Below are positions 7,857 to 18,100 of a stretch of 64,000 nt of DNA, piece after piece. Under the pieces are notes generated by a model. That model saw only the letters and a program-made list of their open reading frames with translations. It did no database searches and was not told the origin of the DNA. The first letter of the stretch is position 1. The number at the start of each line of letters is the position of its first letter. The stretch comes from Deltaproteobacteria bacterium. Lineage in GTDB: Bacteria > Bdellovibrionota > FAC87 > UBA2466. The stretch covers positions 1-64,000 of the forward strand of contig JACPWY010000034.1 of NCBI GenBank assembly GCA_016196825.1, in the 5' to 3' direction. Position numbers and translations under genes: made by a program.

Positions 7857-9440
7857 CTATTGCGTCATCGAGCAGCCCACCTTTTGCGAGTGCTTCACTA
7901 GGCGCGGGGGGCGAGTGCCCCGGGGCGCCTCGAAGAATGGCGACTCGGTGATTAGCGGCGTGCGGTATGCGTTTCTCACCATGTCGGGGATCTCAAAGCC
8001 ACCGAACTTGTCCCACTCCGTGCACCAGATGCCGTCAGCCATGTTGAGAGAGCGTTGGAATGAGCTGATGTCGCGGCCCGGTTGGTTTCCGAGCGTGTAA
8101 AGCGCGTTTTCTTCCTCGTCAGTCATGCCGAGCTGCTTGGCGACGCCGATCGCAAAATCGGACTCAGGGTCATGGCGAGTGATGTAGGCGACATTCTCGC
8201 AGCCGACTGCTTTGAGCACCATGACGGGGTGAAGATCCGACCAGCCGCCAGCCGACAGAAGCTCGTCATTGATGGGCTGAATAGCCGAGAGACCGGGCTC
8301 GGCAGGCGATGTGCGGAGCGCCTCCATCCACTCGGTCTCCTCAATCTTGTTCGAGTCTCTCGGGCCGAGCGGGAGAAATTTGTGAGACTTGGCATCGAAC
8401 GTATTCTTAAAGTTTTTCTCCACGTCAATCAGATCGGCCGGGCGGCCCCAATATCCAAACTTCACGCGATCAAAATCGATGTTGAAGGAAAGTTCGTGCA
8501 TGGGATCGGCAAGGTAACGCTCCTGCTGATCTTTAAATTGGTTCACTAAGTCAGCACCCTTCAAGATGGAGGTCGAGATGAACGAGCGGAGCTTGGCGCC
8601 GATCTTATCAAACAAACGGTGATCGAAGTTTCCATTGGGGTCGTAGCTGTCGCGATAGGCCACAATGAGCGTGCGAATGCCGCTCACGCACTCGGGGGTC
8701 CGGTCCTTAATTTCCACCCACAATTCGCCTTCGCTGATCGCGGGCGTGGCGCATCGATTGAGGAGGCGCGCCATCTTGGCCCGCTGTTCGCCCGGTCCGC
8801 GGCCGGCGTAGAAGTCGGCGACCTTGCCCAAGAGCGCCGGCACCTTGTCGAAATCAACAAAGCCAGGGCGGAAGAAGATCGATTTGTCCCCCGCCTTAAA
8901 CGCGCCGAATCCCGCCAGCATCTGGACGAGCTCATTCGTGCGTCCCGCCCGAACCGCCTTAACGAGATTGCGGTTGGCGATGGAGCGCAGATCTTTTGAT
9001 TCAAAAAGCGTGTCGAGGGCATCGGCGGCCTCGGAAAATTTGCGGCCCATGATCATTTCATCGATCTTCTTTTCCTTGAGGAGCTTTGCGAACCCGGCGA
9101 GCCCTTCAATGGCCAGGCCCTCTGGCGAGTTGCGAACGACATCGAGATACTCTTCGAGGGATTTCAAGAGAAAGGCGACTTTGAGCGCGCGCTCGCGAGG
9201 TGTGCCGGTAACCGCTTTGTTGAGGAGCATGCTCTCGTAGAAAAAGGTTGTAATCGAACCGGAGCTTCCGCCGGCCATGGCTTCCATCAGGCCGTAGTTT
9301 TCGGTGAGGCGCGCGAGAGCGGCGAAGTGGGTGAAGATCCACTGGCCATTGCCCCGGACAGCCGCGCAGACCTTGGGGCCAGAGGCATGGGCATGGGATA
9401 GGGCCATGGTGAGAATCGATAAAACGGCGATATTCTTCAT
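7857..9440 (-). CDS. Patatin-like phospholipase family protein, exported, atypical active site
   Basis: The ATG at 9440 gives 527 residues with a signal peptide (MKNIAVLSILTMALSHAHA, then SGPK); the frame extends upstream to 9488 but without purpose. The nucleophile elbow GGSSG (57-61, Ser59) is followed by a hydrophobic helix, and RGNGQW (29-34) would be the oxyanion loop, both as in patatins. In patatins the catalytic Asp lies in a DG(G/A) motif. The matching place here appears to be LLSAGGWSDLHPV, followed by the usual VLKAVGCENVAYITR strand, so the Asp position reads Ala. It may be inactive, use another acid (the Asp in WSDLH), or be wrongly aligned. Family members hydrolyse phospholipids; exported patatin-like proteins are common in predatory bacteria. 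Convergent with the permease gene, 17 bases apart. Confidence 0.78.
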   Translation of the reverse strand: MKNIAVLSILTMALSHAHASGPKVCAAVRGNGQWIFTHFAALARLTENYGLMEAMAGGSSGSITTFFYESMLLNKAVTGTPRERALKVAFLLKSLEEYLDVVRNSPEGLAIEGLAGFAKLLKEKKIDEMIMGRKFSEAADALDTLFESKDLRSIANRNLVKAVRAGRTNELVQMLAGFGAFKAGDKSIFFRPGFVDFDKVPALLGKVADFYAGRGPGEQRAKMARLLNRCATPAISEGELWVEIKDRTPECVSGIRTLIVAYRDSYDPNGNFDHRLFDKIGAKLRSFISTSILKGADLVNQFKDQQERYLADPMHELSFNIDFDRVKFGYWGRPADLIDVEKNFKNTFDAKSHKFLPLGPRDSNKIEETEWMEALRTSPAEPGLSAIQPINDELLSAGGWSDLHPVMVLKAVGCENVAYITRHDPESDFAIGVAKQLGMTDEEENALYTLGNQPGRDISSFQRSLNMADGIWCTEWDKFGGFEIPDMVRNAYRTPLITESPFFEAPRGTRPPRLVKHSQKVGCSMTQ

Positions 9441-9524
9441 ACTTGTCCTCACGCTTTTCGGGTGCGGACTTGTACCAAATTCCCACAATCAAAACAATAG
9501 GTTCGGGCAATTTTAGAAAGTGAA

Positions 9525-9737
9525 CTAATCGCCGCGGTTGGCGTCGACTCTGTCGAGCTCGCCGTGCTCGCAGTGCACGCTGAACTGGATCGGGCGGCAG
9601 CAGACCGAGCAATCCTCGATGTAGCTCTGCTCGCCGGCCGAGGGGTCGATGAGCACTGAGATCCGTTGGCCGCAGAAGGGGCAACTCACGGTAACTTCAC
9701 GCTGGCTGGGGAGCGAATCGAAGGCGGCGTCGTCCAT
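9525..9737 (-). CDS. CPXCG motif-containing cysteine-rich protein
   Basis: A 70-residue protein with two cysteine pairs: SCPFCGQ near residue 20 and DCSVCCRPIQ near residue 45. This is the pattern of the small CPXCG (Cys_rich_CPXG) family, a predicted zinc ribbon whose C-terminal pair is followed by RPI(Q/E/T). The family is widespread in Proteobacteria and has no proven function. It is likely cytosolic and may bind zinc and nucleic acid or protein partners. The gene is a single unit, 84 bases upstream of the patatin-like gene on the same strand. Confidence 0.88.
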   Translation of the reverse strand: MDDAAFDSLPSQREVTVSCPFCGQRISVLIDPSAGEQSYIEDCSVCCRPIQFSVHCEHGELDRVDANRGD

Positions 9738-9817
9738 CGATCTATTCTATGGTAACGCAACGAGTCTTCGCAACGCAGGTGACGGGCTTGAACTCTGTAG
9801 AGTAAAACCATGACATC

Positions 9818-9907
9818 ATGACCGATTTTGATCTCTTCAACTACATGCCCGCGGAGAGTAGGCTCAAAGTTTTTCAGCGGTTCTTCAGAGTTGGATTGGT
9901 GATGTAG
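9818..9907 (+). CDS. Possible 29-codon upstream ORF before the GT39 gene
   Basis: ATG at 9818, stop TAG at 9905-9907, four bases before the GTG start of the next gene. The product has a basic-hydrophobic C-terminal half (LKVFQRFFRVGLVM). No clear Shine-Dalgarno is seen in front of it, so it may be a leader that couples translation or may be chance. Confidence 0.22.
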   Translation: MTDFDLFNYMPAESRLKVFQRFFRVGLVM

Positions 9908-9911
9908 GCCC

Positions 9912-11450
9912 GTGCAAATCCGGTGGCTCCTTCTTCTTGTCCCTGTCTACCTTCTCTTTGCGCACCTTGATCACGTGGCCTTTTGGGATGACGAGGCGCA
10001 GACGGCTTTGCTCGCGAGGAATCTCAACGAGACGGGGCACCTCACCGGCTGGAACGGCCGCAATCTTTTTGCTTACCGAAACGGGACGCTCCTCGCAGAT
10101 GATTTTTCCGTGCGCCAGCCGCCGCTCGATATTATCGTCACGGCCTTTTCGTTTCGCTTCTGGAATGAATCCGTGACGAGTGGTCGGGTCCCCTTTGCCT
10201 TAGCTGGGTTGTTGTCCCTGTTACTGCTTTTCTTGAGTGCACGAGTGGAACGAAAGGAGTGGGACTTCGCGTTTTGGTCCGTCGCAACCTACGGCCTCTC
10301 GGTGGCCTTTATTCTTAACGTGCGACAATGTCGGTACTACGGCCTGTGCCTTCTGTTTGGTGTGGCGGCGCGGCTGCTTCTTTTGATCTGGCGCGAGCGG
10401 GGCGATCGATGGCCGCTGTTTCTTTTTCCGTTCGCCATTGCGCTTCTCTATTCTGCTAACTATCTGATCGCGGTGGCCTGGATGGTGGCGCTCGTACCCC
10501 TGATTCTCAGGCGAGGCGATCGCGGCGGGCTTTGTGCATGGGTGGTCGCCCTTGCGATCATGGCTATTCACGCGGTGAACTACCAGATCTGGGCCAGGGT
10601 CGACATTCCCTACGATGACACCTGGATCCACCGTCGGCTTCATCACCTGTGGATCTATCCACGGGATCTTGTCTATTTCTTGCCGCTGCCTCTTCTCATC
10701 TGGGGGGCGTTGCTCTTTCGTCGGGAAAGAGATCCAGTGTGGCGTCGCAATCTGCTGTGCCTGTTTCTCAACGCTGTCACTCTGTCCATTTTCACGCCGC
10801 AACCGGGCGACAGCACCTTCTCCGACGTCAGGTTCAGTGTTCTCTCGATTCCTCTGGCAACCACCTGTCTCGGGCGATTCTTTGAGGGGCTGGCCTCCCG
10901 GCAAGTGGTCTATGGATGGGCAATCTTTTTTTTAGCGACGTTGAGCAATATTTTTCTCGTCGGTTATACACGTCGGCCTTTTGAGCTGACCCTGCCGGCC
11001 CTAGCGCAATCGATCCAGACCCATTACACGACTTCGCTCGAGGAGGCGGTGGCCTTTTTGAGGCGAGAGGCCAAACCGGGAGACACCGTGCTTGCTGTGC
11101 CCGAGCACTTCAATTACCCGATCACCTACGCGCTGCCCGAGCTCGTCAACTGCTGCACTCTCGATAAGAATACCCCTCTTCGCACCGCCCTTAATCTCAA
11201 GGTGCCGCTTGGCAAGGAAGACAATGCCCCCGACTGGCTGATCCTCTTCGAGAAGGCCCCCCACACGTTGGCAGAGCTGGAGCGATTTGAGGCAAGGGGT
11301 GTGCGTTACGAAGAGGTCGGAAAGCTCCGCGTGTTCTGGGAACTCACGCAGAGACCCGAGCCGATGTGGCATCTCTATTTTCCCAAGACCGACTTCGATC
11401 CCGCTCGCGAAGGCGTATACATCTATCGACGAAGGGTGAATCCATTCTGA
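9912..11450 (+). CDS. ArnT/GT39-like membrane glycosyltransferase
   Basis: A 512-residue multi-spanning membrane protein starting at GTG 9912. The first periplasmic loop carries HVAFWDDEAQTALLARN, the acidic (D/W)D-E motif of GT39/PMT_2 family enzymes that transfer sugars or aminoarabinose from polyprenyl phosphate carriers, followed by RQPPLDII, equivalent to the KPPL/HPPL motif. About ten hydrophobic segments follow; the C-terminal 150 residues are soluble and probably periplasmic. The acceptor could be lipid A, a glycan or proteins, but this is not readable. It stands alone, convergent with the TPR protein gene. A 7-bp inverted repeat (11434-11440 with 11457-11463) spans its stop codon and may act as a weak terminator. 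Confidence 0.8.
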   Translation: MQIRWLLLLVPVYLLFAHLDHVAFWDDEAQTALLARNLNETGHLTGWNGRNLFAYRNGTLLADDFSVRQPPLDIIVTAFSFRFWNESVTSGRVPFALAGLLSLLLLFLSARVERKEWDFAFWSVATYGLSVAFILNVRQCRYYGLCLLFGVAARLLLLIWRERGDRWPLFLFPFAIALLYSANYLIAVAWMVALVPLILRRGDRGGLCAWVVALAIMAIHAVNYQIWARVDIPYDDTWIHRRLHHLWIYPRDLVYFLPLPLLIWGALLFRRERDPVWRRNLLCLFLNAVTLSIFTPQPGDSTFSDVRFSVLSIPLATTCLGRFFEGLASRQVVYGWAIFFLATLSNIFLVGYTRRPFELTLPALAQSIQTHYTTSLEEAVAFLRREAKPGDTVLAVPEHFNYPITYALPELVNCCTLDKNTPLRTALNLKVPLGKEDNAPDWLILFEKAPHTLAELERFEARGVRYEEVGKLRVFWELTQRPEPMWHLYFPKTDFDPAREGVYIYRRRVNPF

Positions 11451-11462
11451 TTGAATTTCACC

Positions 11463-12434
11463 CTAGGGCTGGAGGGCGAATGTGATTGGTGCCGGCTGGA
11501 AGTTCATTGTTCTTAAGGCCTCGCGGAAGCGCGGGTCATTGGGTTCCCGCCGTACGGCTTCCTCGAGAAGCTCTTTTGCTCGGACCTCATCACCATTTTG
11601 TTTTTCGGCCCAGGCCGCGTAGTACGGCCCAATGCCAAGCTCTGGATGGGACCGAGAGACTTCACTGGCCTTCTCGCGCAACCGAATGGGATCTCGGTAG
11701 CGCTGCTGTTCCACCATGAGCGACACATCCATCGCCTGACGAGCATTTCCACTTATCTTTTCATTGCGCAGAAGCGCCTCCTCGACGGCTGACCAACGGT
11801 CGTCCCTGGGATTCCCGATGGCTTCTTGGGCCTCCATAAGAGCTGAAGTCAGAAGGGCCTGCGCGGCCGGCATCATGTCTGGGTTCAGCTCCAGCAGCCG
11901 CTTCGCAACCTCGGTCACCTTGGTATTGGAGTGGAGATCAAGACGCGCCATGAGTTTATCGGTCAGGACTTTCTGATCATGGATCTCAGCCAGCTTCGTA
12001 TTTTGGGTGAGCCATTCACCCAAATGCACGCGGTAGGTCAGGAGTGCCTGCTCACATTCAAAGGAATCACTCCTTTGGGATTTCACGCATTCCTTGAGAT
12101 AGGCCTCGTGCCTTTGCGTGAGCTCGGGAGGAATCGATGAGCAGCGACCTCCCTCGGGGAGACCCTTTCGGTCTCGTGTGTCCAGAGCCCTTAGGTCATT
12201 CCAAAATTGAATACACCCCTGGGTGTAGCTCACCGACCCATCTGGTTTGAGGGGGGCTCGCGGTGAAGAAAAATCCACGACGTTCTTGGGGGGGGGCGGG
12301 ACCTCGACTATGAACGAGGAAGTGGAGGCCGGGGGAGCCGGTAACGGCCTTTGAGTGACCTGCAAAAAAAACAGAGTCAGGGCAACGGCAAAAGCGACAG
12401 CAAGGGCAACCAGAGGACCCCTTCGGAAAGACAT
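11463..12434 (-). CDS. Membrane-anchored TPR-like protein, function unknown
   Basis: A 323-residue protein with one N-terminal membrane anchor (RGPLVALAVAFAVALTLFFL, residues 5-24), then a proline-rich spacer with PPAS and PPPPK runs, then a helical domain with four cysteines. The C-terminal 100 residues fit tetratricopeptide-like helix pairs, with WAEKQNGDEVRAKELLEEAVRREPNDPRF as the best unit. The bulk of the protein should lie in the periplasm, spaced from the membrane by the Pro-rich linker. That layout suggests a scaffold for protein-protein contacts in the envelope. Not recognised as a named family. It follows the potD/hss operon on the same strand, 101 bases downstream of potD. Confidence 0.7.
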   Translation of the reverse strand: MSFRRGPLVALAVAFAVALTLFFLQVTQRPLPAPPASTSSFIVEVPPPPKNVVDFSSPRAPLKPDGSVSYTQGCIQFWNDLRALDTRDRKGLPEGGRCSSIPPELTQRHEAYLKECVKSQRSDSFECEQALLTYRVHLGEWLTQNTKLAEIHDQKVLTDKLMARLDLHSNTKVTEVAKRLLELNPDMMPAAQALLTSALMEAQEAIGNPRDDRWSAVEEALLRNEKISGNARQAMDVSLMVEQQRYRDPIRLREKASEVSRSHPELGIGPYYAAWAEKQNGDEVRAKELLEEAVRREPNDPRFREALRTMNFQPAPITFALQP

Positions 12435-12535
12435 GAGCTTTTAAAACCCAAAAACACTATCTTGCCAACATTTAAGGAACGATGGACCTTCCGGACTGAT
12501 CGGTTGCGATGCCTGGTGGACATCTATTGGGTATC

Positions 12536-13582
12536 CTAACTCTTCAGGTCGGTCCAGAGGCGGCTGACTGTGGGCATCGCTTCGCCGAGATCTTCCAAGT
12601 AGAACATGCGTTTCAGTGTTGCGGCCGGTGGGTAGAAGATGGGGTCTGTGCGTTCGGGTTCGCTCATCTGGGCGAGTGCATCGCGGTTGGGTGTGGCCAG
12701 GTGGTTCGATTGATAGAGCACAAGTGCGTTGCTTGGGTCCAACACATAATTCAAGAAGGTGTGTGCGTTGCCTGGGGCTTCGTTGGTCTTGGGGATGAGG
12801 AAGTTGTCGGTCCAGATTGTGGCTCCCTCTTTGGGGATATAAAAGTTGATGGCAGGGTTTTCGCGATGCGCGAGCACGCCGTGGGTGGAGTAGGCGTGGG
12901 CCACCGTGACGTCCCCCTGAAGAAGAAGCGGCAGCGGCTCAGAGGAAAAGAGCGCGATGCGGTCCTTGATTTCGGTGATCTTTTGTTTGGCGATGAGAAG
13001 CGAGGGCTCATCGTGGGTGTTGATGGGCTTGCCTGAGAAAAGCAAAACGCCGGCGAAGACCTCGCGCATATCGTCGAGAAGTGACGTGCGCTTGGGGTCT
13101 GGAGAATTGAAAAGGAGCGACCAGCTGATGAGGTCTCCATCGAGCTTCACCTTGTCGGTGTTGATGGCGATGCCGGTTGAGCCGCGGGTGAAGGGGATGG
13201 AATATTTCAGACCCGGATCGTAGGGTAGCGTACGGTAGTAGTCGTCGAGATGAGACATGTTCGTGAGCGCGGCCTGGTCGAGCGGGAGCGCCATTCCAAG
13301 TCGGATGAGCTGGCCCACCATATAATCGGACGGGACGATGAGATCGTAGCCGTTGGCGCCGGCCTTAAGCTTGGCGAAGAGCTCTTCGTTGCTGGAGAAG
13401 TAGCTGACCTCAACCTTAATTCCGGTCTTTTTCGTAAAGCTCTCGATGAACTCATCGGGGAAGTAGTTGCTCCAGGTGAAAATCCGGAGGTGGGTGCCGC
13501 TCCTCGCCTTTTCCCGAAGAAGCTCCAGAGATCCGAAAATGACAACGAGGGCGACGACGAGACCGAGTATGCGTTTGTTCAT
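12536..13582 (-). CDS. potD: Spermidine/putrescine-binding periplasmic protein, PotD-like
   Basis: A 348-residue substrate-binding protein of the PotD/PotF family. After an N-terminal hydrophobic anchor or signal (ILGLVVALVVIFGSLELL) it reads LRIFTWSNYFPDEFIESFTKKTGIKV, the standard opening of PotD. It also has the YDLIVPSDYMVGQLI and YSIPFTRGSTGIAINTDKV segments that line the polyamine pocket, and ends in the hinge region with FLNYVLDPSNA. It begins ten bases after the stop of the homospermidine synthase gene, so both are one operon. The permease and ATPase genes (potABC) that PotD normally serves are absent here. It may serve a transporter elsewhere or act as a polyamine sensor. Confidence 0.9.
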   Translation of the reverse strand: MNKRILGLVVALVVIFGSLELLREKARSGTHLRIFTWSNYFPDEFIESFTKKTGIKVEVSYFSSNEELFAKLKAGANGYDLIVPSDYMVGQLIRLGMALPLDQAALTNMSHLDDYYRTLPYDPGLKYSIPFTRGSTGIAINTDKVKLDGDLISWSLLFNSPDPKRTSLLDDMREVFAGVLLFSGKPINTHDEPSLLIAKQKITEIKDRIALFSSEPLPLLLQGDVTVAHAYSTHGVLAHRENPAINFYIPKEGATIWTDNFLIPKTNEAPGNAHTFLNYVLDPSNALVLYQSNHLATPNRDALAQMSEPERTDPIFYPPAATLKRMFYLEDLGEAMPTVSRLWTDLKS

Positions 13583-13591
13583 CGATTTGTT

Positions 13592-15043
13592 TTACTCATC
13601 CTGAACGAGGAAGTTTTTGAACTGCCAAGTGTCTGTTTTGTCGAGATCCGGATCATTGAAACCGGGGAAAGCTGATGTGCGACCCTTAAGCGGATTCCAC
13701 GCGCTGGCCGTCGAGATGTTTTGGCCGAGGTACGGGCGGGCAATGCCCAGAACGTAATCGTGCGGCAAATCGTCGGGGACGACGACGCCCTTCTCGGGGT
13801 TTTCGATCATCCACATTGCGGCGGCCACAACCGAGATTGCGACTTGCATCGTGGTGGCATTCTGGTGCGGAACGAGCCGCCTGGACTCTTCAATCGAAAG
13901 ATCGCTGCCCACCCACCAGGACTGATACGGGTGGCCCATGAGGAGCGCGCCCAGAATGTCGGCGCCCGAATCGATGTCATCATTCATGATGCGGTAGGTG
14001 GGCTGGAGCTTGTAGTTGTTGCCCCGAAGCTCGTTGAGCGAGGCGATGGCGGCGTCCGAAGGACAGTACGCATAGTGCACGGTCGGGCGATAAGCGGCTT
14101 CGCCGTTTTTCCAAACCGTGAGGCGATCGGAAATCGTAAACGCTTCACCGTGGCGCACGACCATTCCTTGAATCTCGAAGTTTGGGACCCACGAGCGAAC
14201 CCAGGTGTTGATGCCCATTCTAGCGAGGCAGATCTGGTTCTGCGGCCCTTCGGGGTGCCTGTGCGCGAATTTCGGGAGCGTCTTCTCGTGTGTGCCCCAG
14301 CCCATCTCGGCTGTTGTCGTGCCCTCTTCACGAAAGCCCTCTACGCTCCACGTGTTCACAAATTCGTCGACGCGCTTGGGGACGCACGAGACTTGGGTGT
14401 CGCGCTCGCTGCAATGGATGACCTTCACGCCTAAGGCTTGCGAGAGCTCATTAAAGGCGCGGGTCTGGGCGAGGTGCTTCACTTTCTCAGCTTCGCCGCC
14501 GGTCCATTTCTTCTCGGTGAGGCCGCGCTCGGCGATATCGAGGAGCCCCTGTTTCGTCCAATGGGAGATGAGGCCGGGGTTCGCGCCGTGCTCAAGAACT
14601 GCTGTCGCGCCCATTTTGTGCCACGCAGAAGTCATCCGGCGGATGTTCATGTGGCGCCAATAGAGCGTCTTCGTGCTCGGCTGGGGATTCGTGTTGGCGT
14701 AGGGGTCCCACACTTCCACGGAAGTGTTGAGGTAGAGGACGCCGTTCTTGTGGCACCAGTCGAGGATCTCGCAGCAGTCGATGTTCCAGGCGAGGTCGAT
14801 GATGACATCACCCGCGCCCACGAACTTCGCAAGCATTGTCCCCAAATTTTCTGGGGTGATGCGGTCGCGGACAAAATTCACGCCTTGGGCGGTCCAGGGC
14901 TGAAGCAGCTCCTCGCGATCCTCGAAGTCGAGGACCGTAATACTCTTCATCGGGGTCTTCACGTGCTCGGCCCAGATGGGGAGCGCGCATTGGGCGACGC
15001 CGCCATAGCCGACAAAGAGGACCCGCTTTTCAAAATTCAACAT
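13592..15043 (-). CDS. hss: Homospermidine synthase
   Basis: A 483-residue NAD+-dependent enzyme that makes sym-homospermidine by transferring an aminobutyl group from putrescine (or spermidine) to putrescine. The Rossmann start is VLFVGYGGVAQCALP. The sequence follows bacterial Hss closely: a TSVEVWDPY segment, HGANPGLISHWTKQGL, ERDTQVSCVPKRVDEFVNTWSVEGF, MGWGTHEK, YRPTVHYAYCPSDAAI, LSIEESRRLVPHQNAT and the ending TDTWQFKNFLVQD. Length is as expected. The start ATG has a good AAGGAGCTGGG ribosome site. Operon with potD, which follows ten bases downstream, so synthesis and capture of polyamines appear to be linked. Confidence 0.95.
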   Translation of the reverse strand: MLNFEKRVLFVGYGGVAQCALPIWAEHVKTPMKSITVLDFEDREELLQPWTAQGVNFVRDRITPENLGTMLAKFVGAGDVIIDLAWNIDCCEILDWCHKNGVLYLNTSVEVWDPYANTNPQPSTKTLYWRHMNIRRMTSAWHKMGATAVLEHGANPGLISHWTKQGLLDIAERGLTEKKWTGGEAEKVKHLAQTRAFNELSQALGVKVIHCSERDTQVSCVPKRVDEFVNTWSVEGFREEGTTTAEMGWGTHEKTLPKFAHRHPEGPQNQICLARMGINTWVRSWVPNFEIQGMVVRHGEAFTISDRLTVWKNGEAAYRPTVHYAYCPSDAAIASLNELRGNNYKLQPTYRIMNDDIDSGADILGALLMGHPYQSWWVGSDLSIEESRRLVPHQNATTMQVAISVVAAAMWMIENPEKGVVVPDDLPHDYVLGIARPYLGQNISTASAWNPLKGRTSAFPGFNDPDLDKTDTWQFKNFLVQDE

Positions 15044-15118
15044 CCCAGCTCCTTATGAAGGCTCTTTAGATATCTGATTCACCAAAAATATCCAGGGTTT
15101 TCTGAAGAAAAGGGGGCT

Positions 15119-18100
15119 TTAGATCTGACCGATCGCGGCGTCAATTTCGCGCACGGCGTGGTCAATGGCGCGGCGGTGGTTGGCGTCGATGGGGACACTC
15201 GACTGAATCGTGCGTTTGAGATCCCTCAAGCGCACTCGGCGAACTTCTGGGTCCGGCTCTGCGGCCTCGATAACGGCGTTGATCGATTCTTGATACGTGA
15301 AACGCGCGTCGTAGATCAAAACCTGGGCCGCCTCGGTAGTCGTGATCTCGCCCTGGTAGATGGCCTCGATCAGTTCAGCGTAGGCGGGGTCAGGCTCTGG
15401 GTTTTGCATAAGCTCGCTCAAACGCGCGGTGGCGACGACCATGGCGGCGTCGCGGTAGGCGCACCAGGTGTGAAGGCCCCAGTTCCCAATCTCGTAGGTG
15501 CCATAACCTGCCAGATACTTCGCGGCGACGCCGCTACCCCATTTGGCCCCGAAGGGGATGAGCGGAAGGTTGACCACGAGATGGGCGCCGTCTTCGACGA
15601 GGTGAACGCCTCGGACAGTGACTCTCTGCCAGGCGGCGAGGCCCGGGCTCAACTCAGAGAAGAGACGCCAATCGGCGCCCATAGGGGCCGTGAGTCCCAA
15701 TCGGTGGAACGGGTAGAGGACCGTTTCACCGACCGTCCTTAATGTCTTTTGGGTGAGTTGGGCGAAGCGAACTGCATAGCGGACCGAGGCGTAGCGGGAG
15801 GCGGAGCTCACTATAGGGTTAGAGGCGCGGGCGGCGACCGCTCGGGGCCAGTTCTTGAAAAACCGCAGCGTCTGAACCCGCGAACACGCGACGGCCCGTT
15901 CCGTGGAGCCGAGGAGCTTTCCGAGGCGAGCGAACTTGATGGTGCCTCCAGTGGCCAGGGCGCCGACACTTAAGGCCGTGTCTATCTGGCGCCAGAGGAG
16001 CTCATCACTGAGTCGGCGCATATAGAGTGAATCATTCTGCCGCTCAATGGAGCTTCGTTGGGAGAGCGAGCCCACTTGGTAGGCGTGGGTCTGAGCGGCC
16101 GCAATTCTGGCCTTCCCGGCTTCGTGGGCGGAGATGCCGAGCGAAATCGCGCCGGGGATGACGGCCGCGGGAGCCCCCACCTCTGTGCAACTTAAACCCA
16201 GGGCGAGGGCGGCGAATCCGCCCGCCACCCAGGCGTTGAAGCTCTTGTCGCCTGCGATCCGAATTTGCTCTTCACAGACAGCGCGCTTTTGACTCGGGAA
16301 TCGGCGAAGGACCGTGTCGACGAGTGATCGGTTGGAGACACCGATGGTGAGGGTGCGGTCCAGGTCTTTTTGGGAGAAGAGCACTTCGGTAGTGCCTTTG
16401 ATCATGGAAAGGTGCGACTCAAGAGTCTTTTCAAAGGCTTTGTCGGTGTAGGTGCGCCAAATCTCTGTTGTGCGGCCTGTCCGCGGATCGACAGAGGTGA
16501 GCATCGGCCAATGGGCGGCGACGAGCTCCTTCATCGCAATCGCTAGATCGCGTGGGCCATCGAGAATTTCTTGGACGTGGTTGGTGAGAAGCCCCTGCAT
16601 CACGGGGTGTGACTGAAGAATTGTCAGCTCCTCGGCGCCGATGAAGCTCGTCGAGCGGGGTGGTCGGACGGTGCGCCCGTTTTCGATACCGGAGTACCAA
16701 TCGATCTGTTCCTTGAATTGGTCGACGGTGAGGCGGTAGTTGCGTTCTTTGATATTATGGAGGCGGACGTAGTCATCTCGCACCCAGCCGACGAGATCGA
16801 TGAGAGATTGATTGATGGGGCCTATGTTCGATTTATGGCTCTCCCCGGTGAATTCCGGGGGCATGTTGAGGATCTTGGCAAGCCCCGGTGGGGCTTGGGT
16901 GGCCGCACCGCCACGGCTGTTGAGGCGCGTGATCGTGGCGTCGAGCTCGCGAAGCTTTTCGGCTGCTTTGAGTAACTGGCCTCGGTAATAGGTGCGGTAC
17001 CCAGCTGTGATGTTCCTCTTGGCCTCACCCAGAACCACGGCGAGGCTAGCTCTGTGATCAGAGAGTTCAAACTTCGTGTCGGCCACTGCCATGTAGTTCG
17101 ATTTGGCGGTTCCCTCGATCTCTTCAATGAGGAGAGAGGCCTCTTTCCCCATGAGGAGTTGGGTTTCAGCAAAACTTCTAGTGAGTTGCCGGAGAGCGGT
17201 CGTTTGCAGCAGGCCGGTGAGGGTGATGCGATCCACCTTGGGGGTCTGCAGACTCATGAGGTTAGCGACGCGCACCTCATAAAGCGGAATGCTTCGCAGG
17301 AAGCCGGTGCTCGACGCTTGGGTGGCTTCTGGGATAATCGCCTGTCGTAAGACTTGAGCGGCCCGGTGTGGGCTCTTGGCACCTTTGAGAAAGGGCTCAC
17401 AGTCGGTCTCTGAATCGACGGTCATGATGGGTGTGGAGAGGTCGAAGCGCTTGTAATTGGCGAGGAGCTGTTCGGCCTGGGTGATGTTTTCGGTATAGTT
17501 GGCGTCGAAGCCGTCGGCGATGTTGACGCCCGCGGAGAGCAGGGTCTTCTTCAAATCGCGGTTGAGAGTGAGTGTGTCGGCCGATAGCCAGGTGTTGACC
17601 TGGGCAGGATCGGCGAGAAGAGTTTTTTGGATCTGGGGCCATGAATGCCTCAACGGAGACTCGTCGGGCTCATGGGTGAGAACGAAGTGGTCGAGCTCGG
17701 CGGCGAGAGAGTGGGGGGGGCCGTTTGTGCCGATGTTGGAGAAAAAGTCGACGAGAGCGGGGAGGAGAGTCCACCCCGCTTGGGAGCGATAATAGCTGAC
17801 GTATAATCTTAGCGCTCTTTCGAAAGCCGGAAAATCGCAAGAGGGCCCTTCGAAATCGCTGAGGGTGATTGGGTTTTGGGCGAGATCGGAAAGGCCACGG
17901 GTGAGGTTGATGCACTCCCGTAAGCCCGGCACCTGTTGGATGAGGGTAGCAATATGGTTGAGTGCTTCGGTGCGTGATCGTTGAGGGTAGTAGTTGAAAT
18001 AGTAGGCCTGGAGATCGCGGACTGTGGCGTCGGCGGTGGAGAGTGCACCGAGAATGCGTTTGCGATCTTTGTCGGAGAGGGCCGGGCCGTCCTTCACCAT

